DNA of 64,000 nt from JBBQFC01 sp038321615 (GTDB lineage: Bacteria; Bacteroidota; Bacteroidia; Flavobacteriales_D; Cryomorphaceae): contig JBBQFC010000013.1 in NCBI GenBank assembly GCA_038321615.1, forward strand, positions 3,170 to 67,169. The letters are read 5' to 3'. Positions 61,907-64,000 of this stretch are shown piece by piece. Position numbers and translations under genes: made by a program. Numbering within the stretch: the stretch's first letter is position 1; the number at the start of each line of letters is the position of its first letter. The notes beneath the pieces are model-generated. The model made no database searches and was not told where the DNA came from. It worked only from the letters and a program-made list of their open reading frames with translations.

Positions 61907-61914
61907 TATCTTTG
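61907..61914 (+). promoter_or_regulatory. Candidate -7 box for gltX
   Basis: TATCTTTG, a perfect -7 match, 19 bp before the gltX ATG at 61934. It excludes an in-frame start at 61862. No -33 TTTG at normal distance. Confidence 0.45.
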
Positions 61915-61933
61915 CGGCCAAAATCAGAATACC

Positions 61934-63457
61934 ATGACAGCGAAAAAAGTGCGCGTACGATTTGCCCCAAGTCCTACCGGCCCGCTCCACATGGGCGGGG
62001 TGCGCACGGCGTTGTACAATTATCTGTTTGCCAAGCAGTCGGGAGGCGATTTCATAATTCGTATTGAGGACACCGATCTAAATAGATTTGTAACTGGCGC
62101 AGAACAGTATATGCTGGATGCGCTGGCGTGGTGTGGAATCATTCCAGACGAAAGCCCGGCACATGGGGGCAATTATGGCCCCTATCGCCAAAGCGAACGG
62201 AAGGAGCGCTATCGACAGTACGCTGATCAATTGATTGAAGCTGGTAAAGCGTATTACGCCTTCGACACTCCTGATGAACTCGTCATAATGCGCGATCGCT
62301 TGACGAAGGCGAAAGTAGCATCGCCTCAATATAATTCTTTGGTGCGCGACACTATGCGAAATTCGTTGACTCTTCCAGCTATGCAGGTGCAAGAATTATT
62401 AAGTGCAGGCGAGCCCTATGTGATTCGATTTAAGATGAATCGAAATGAAGAAGTCCGCGTAAAGGACGAAATTCGGGGTATAGTGGTGGTCAACACCAAT
62501 CAACTAGATGATAAGGTGCTTTTTAAAAGCGACGGAATGCCAACCTACCATTTGGCCAATATTGTAGATGACCATTTGATGGAAATCACCCACGTAATAC
62601 GCGGGGAAGAATGGTTGCCGTCGGCTCCGCTTCACGTTTTACTTTACGAAGCTTTCGGCTGGGATGCGCCACAGTTCGCCCACCTTCCACTCTTGCTCCG
62701 ACCCGATGGAAACGGGAAGTTGAGTAAACGCGATGGGGATCGATTGGGTTTTCCGGTGTTTCCGCTCGATTGGACCGACCCATCCACAGGAGAGCGTTCG
62801 AGCGGATACCGCGAAAGGGGCTATTTTCCCGAAGCATTTGTGAATATGCTCGCTTTATTGGGATGGAATCCCGGCACTCCACAGGAGATTTTTTCCATGC
62901 AGGAATTGGTAGCAACTTTCTCCATGGATCGCGTAGGAAAGGCTGGAGCTAAGTTTGACCCCGATAAGGCGAAGTGGTTCAATCAAGAGTATTTAAGATC
63001 TAAAACGGATGCAGAATTGGCAGAAGCCCTGATGCCTTATGTCCGTGAAAAAGGATATACGGTGTCCAACCTTTACTTATCTGGGGTAGGCTCAATGATG
63101 AAGGAGCGCGCATCTTTTATCCCCGATATGCTTGAAGCAGGCTTGTACTTTTTCGAGCGGCCTATCTCCTACGATCCGGTTACGGTTGAGAGAAAATGGA
63201 AGCCCGAAAGCGGGGCCTTAATGCTTGAATTAGCCAACGAATTTAGTGCCGTAGACTTCACCGCCGTGAAGCTGGAAGATACGTTCAAAGCATATCTGGG
63301 AGCTAACAATTTGGGAATGGGTGCCGTTTTGCCAAACCTTCGTTTGCTTTTGACCGGGCAGGGTATGGGCCCTGGAATATTTCACATTATGGAGCTATTG
63401 GGCAAAGAAGAGAGTTTGAGCCGTTTGCAAATAGGGATTTTAGAATTGACGAAATGA
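61934..63457 (+). CDS. gltX: Glutamyl-tRNA synthetase
   Basis: Charges tRNA-Glu (class I). About 507 aa. HIGH-type motif PTGPLHMGGVRTALYN near the N-terminus (VRFAPSPTGPLHMGG), adenylate-site IRIEDTD, the GEEWLPSAPLHVLLYEAFGW segment, and a KMSKS-type motif NGKLSKRDGD. ATG 61934 is chosen because the family starts a few residues before VRFAPSPTG and because of the promoter. The stop overlaps the folB ATG (ATGA). Confidence 0.97.
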   Translation: MTAKKVRVRFAPSPTGPLHMGGVRTALYNYLFAKQSGGDFIIRIEDTDLNRFVTGAEQYMLDALAWCGIIPDESPAHGGNYGPYRQSERKERYRQYADQLIEAGKAYYAFDTPDELVIMRDRLTKAKVASPQYNSLVRDTMRNSLTLPAMQVQELLSAGEPYVIRFKMNRNEEVRVKDEIRGIVVVNTNQLDDKVLFKSDGMPTYHLANIVDDHLMEITHVIRGEEWLPSAPLHVLLYEAFGWDAPQFAHLPLLLRPDGNGKLSKRDGDRLGFPVFPLDWTDPSTGERSSGYRERGYFPEAFVNMLALLGWNPGTPQEIFSMQELVATFSMDRVGKAGAKFDPDKAKWFNQEYLRSKTDAELAEALMPYVREKGYTVSNLYLSGVGSMMKERASFIPDMLEAGLYFFERPISYDPVTVERKWKPESGALMLELANEFSAVDFTAVKLEDTFKAYLGANNLGMGAVLPNLRLLLTGQGMGPGIFHIMELLGKEESLSRLQIGILELTK

Positions 63458-63807
63458 TGGGGCGCATAGAAGTAAATGGAATCGAAATATACGCCTACCA
63501 CGGTTGCCTACCTGAAGAGAGCATCATCGGGGGAAAATACATTGTAGATTTATGGATAGAGGCCGATTTGAAGCGATCTGAAGCTTCCGATAAATTAGAT
63601 GATACAATTGATTATGTCTGGCTTACAGCGATAGTGCTATCAGAAATGGCTAAGCCATCCAAACTCATCGAGCAAGTGGCTCGGCGCATTCTGGATAGTG
63701 TTCGTTCTGGCGACAGCCGAGTGGAGCATGCCTGGGTAAAAGTTCGAAAGCTGACACCACCGATCAACGCTAATGTGAGCGAAGTTGCCGTAATTCTTTC
63801 GTATTAG
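63454..63807 (+). CDS. folB: Dihydroneopterin aldolase
   Basis: Converts dihydroneopterin to hydroxymethyl-dihydropterin in folate synthesis. 117 aa, standard. GIEIYAYHGCLPEES has the typical YAxHGxxxxE pattern, and the lid and active-site part DTIDYVWLTAIVLSEM, LIEQVARRILDSV and VKVRKLTPPI are present; Lys in the final motif is the usual acid-base residue. Co-translated with gltX. Confidence 0.94.
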   Translation: MMGRIEVNGIEIYAYHGCLPEESIIGGKYIVDLWIEADLKRSEASDKLDDTIDYVWLTAIVLSEMAKPSKLIEQVARRILDSVRSGDSRVEHAWVKVRKLTPPINANVSEVAVILSY

Positions 63808-63841
63808 TTAAGAGCGGGTGGCTTTTACTCTCGGAATTTTA

Positions 63842-63849
63842 TACTTTTG
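63842..63849 (+). promoter_or_regulatory. Candidate -7 box for tRNA-Cys
   Basis: TACTTTTG, a perfect TAnnTTTG, 10 bp before the tRNA 5' end. Upstream -33 element is not clear. Confidence 0.4.
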
Positions 63850-63859
63850 ACACATTAAT

Positions 63860-63933
63860 GGTCTCGTGGCCGAGTGGCTAGGCAGAGGTCTGCAAAACCT
63901 CGTACAGCGGTTCGAATCCGCTCGAGACCTCCA
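63860..63933 (+). tRNA. tRNA-Cys (GCA)
   Basis: Acceptor GGTCTCG / CGAGACC, anticodon stem GAGGT / ACCTC with loop CTGCAAA (anticodon GCA at 63892-63894), T-arm AGCGG-TTCGAAT-CCGCT, discriminator T and encoded CCA. Full cloverleaf. Confidence 0.97.
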
Positions 63934-63937
63934 AAGA

Positions 63938-63968
63938 AAGGCCGCCTGTATAGGCGGCCTTCGTTTTC
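63938..63968 (+). terminator. Intrinsic terminator after tRNA-Cys
   Basis: AAGGCCGCC-TGTATA-GGCGGCCTT forms a perfect 9-bp GC-rich stem followed by CGTTTT. Confidence 0.8.
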
Positions 63969-64000
63969 CCAGCACTATTTTCCAAACTCACAAACAACGG

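Noticed and set aside
61862..61933. 24-codon N-terminal extension of gltX
   Set aside because: The TATCTTTG box lies within it and the family starts near VRFAPSPTG.

Overview
The window looks like a chromosomal segment from a member of the Bacteroidota, most probably Flavobacteriales or a close relative. The markers are a SusC/SusD pair, a type IX secretion (T9SS) C-terminal sorting domain, the gliding lipoprotein GldH, an IPExxxVDY-family protein, a DUF4175 protein, a YfiR/SpoIIE signalling operon, HisKA_2 kinase plus LytTR regulator, many lipoprotein signal peptides, and promoter -7 boxes of the TAnnTTTG type. No phage, insertion sequence, CRISPR array or rRNA operon is visible. Most of the window is dense housekeeping DNA with short gaps, frequent 1-4 nt overlaps and several TTG/GTG starts.

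Layout. 1-7.5 kb: a five-gene operon of TonB receptor (5' truncated), SusD lipoprotein, a cyanophycinase-type lipoprotein, a second S51 peptidase with a T9SS sorting tail, and a YfcC-family permease. It reads as an import locus for an extracellular isopeptide or polyamide, plausibly cyanophycin. 7.6-9.8 kb: an exported leucine-rich-repeat protein, a gap with palindromic repeats, and gpsA. 9.8-17.8 kb: a HEAT/cyclophilin lipoprotein, a small membrane protein, lysS, a phosphoglucose/phosphomannose isomerase, lipB, an unknown protein, cvpA and pgk. 17.9-24.8 kb: holB, a RicT-like PSP1 protein, gldH, PBP1A and the two succinyl-CoA:3-ketoacid CoA-transferase subunits. 24.9-30.4 kb: a fused double ABC ATPase, lipoproteins, a PolB-like exonuclease, a cyclophilin and pheS. 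30.4-37.3 kb: the acpP-fabF-rnc-IPExxxVDY-pyk operon, an iodotyrosine-deiodinase-like flavoprotein, purN, rnhA and a PfkB kinase. 37.4-38.2 kb: tRNA-Asn, its terminator and a GIY-YIG gene, partly duplicated in tandem. The second copy holds a decayed tRNA whose T-arm is a perfect 21-bp hairpin and a truncated nuclease gene.

38.3-50.2 kb is rich in signalling: a universal stress protein, a YfiR/TPR/HAMP-SpoIIE operon, RNase R behind a long possibly structured leader, a PAS histidine kinase with its LytTR regulator, and a MORN-repeat protein. 50.5-53.8 kb: rpiB, a TlpA-like lipoprotein and an ALDH7-type dehydrogenase. 53.9-61.9 kb is one leftward cluster: an RlmI-like methyltransferase, DUF4175, an RsbW-like kinase, ybeY, mnmG and a second methyltransferase that carries two parS-like sites, which suggests the segment lies in the origin-proximal part of the chromosome. 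61.9-64 kb: gltX, folB and tRNA-Cys.

The strongest candidates for follow-up are the SusCD/cyanophycinase/YfcC locus, the paired parS-like sites, the tRNA-Asn/GIY-YIG duplication with its rebuilt T-arm, the iodotyrosine-deiodinase homologue and the zinc-ribbon-like insertion in PBP1A. All functional calls are by reading translated sequence and recalling families; no database search was run.
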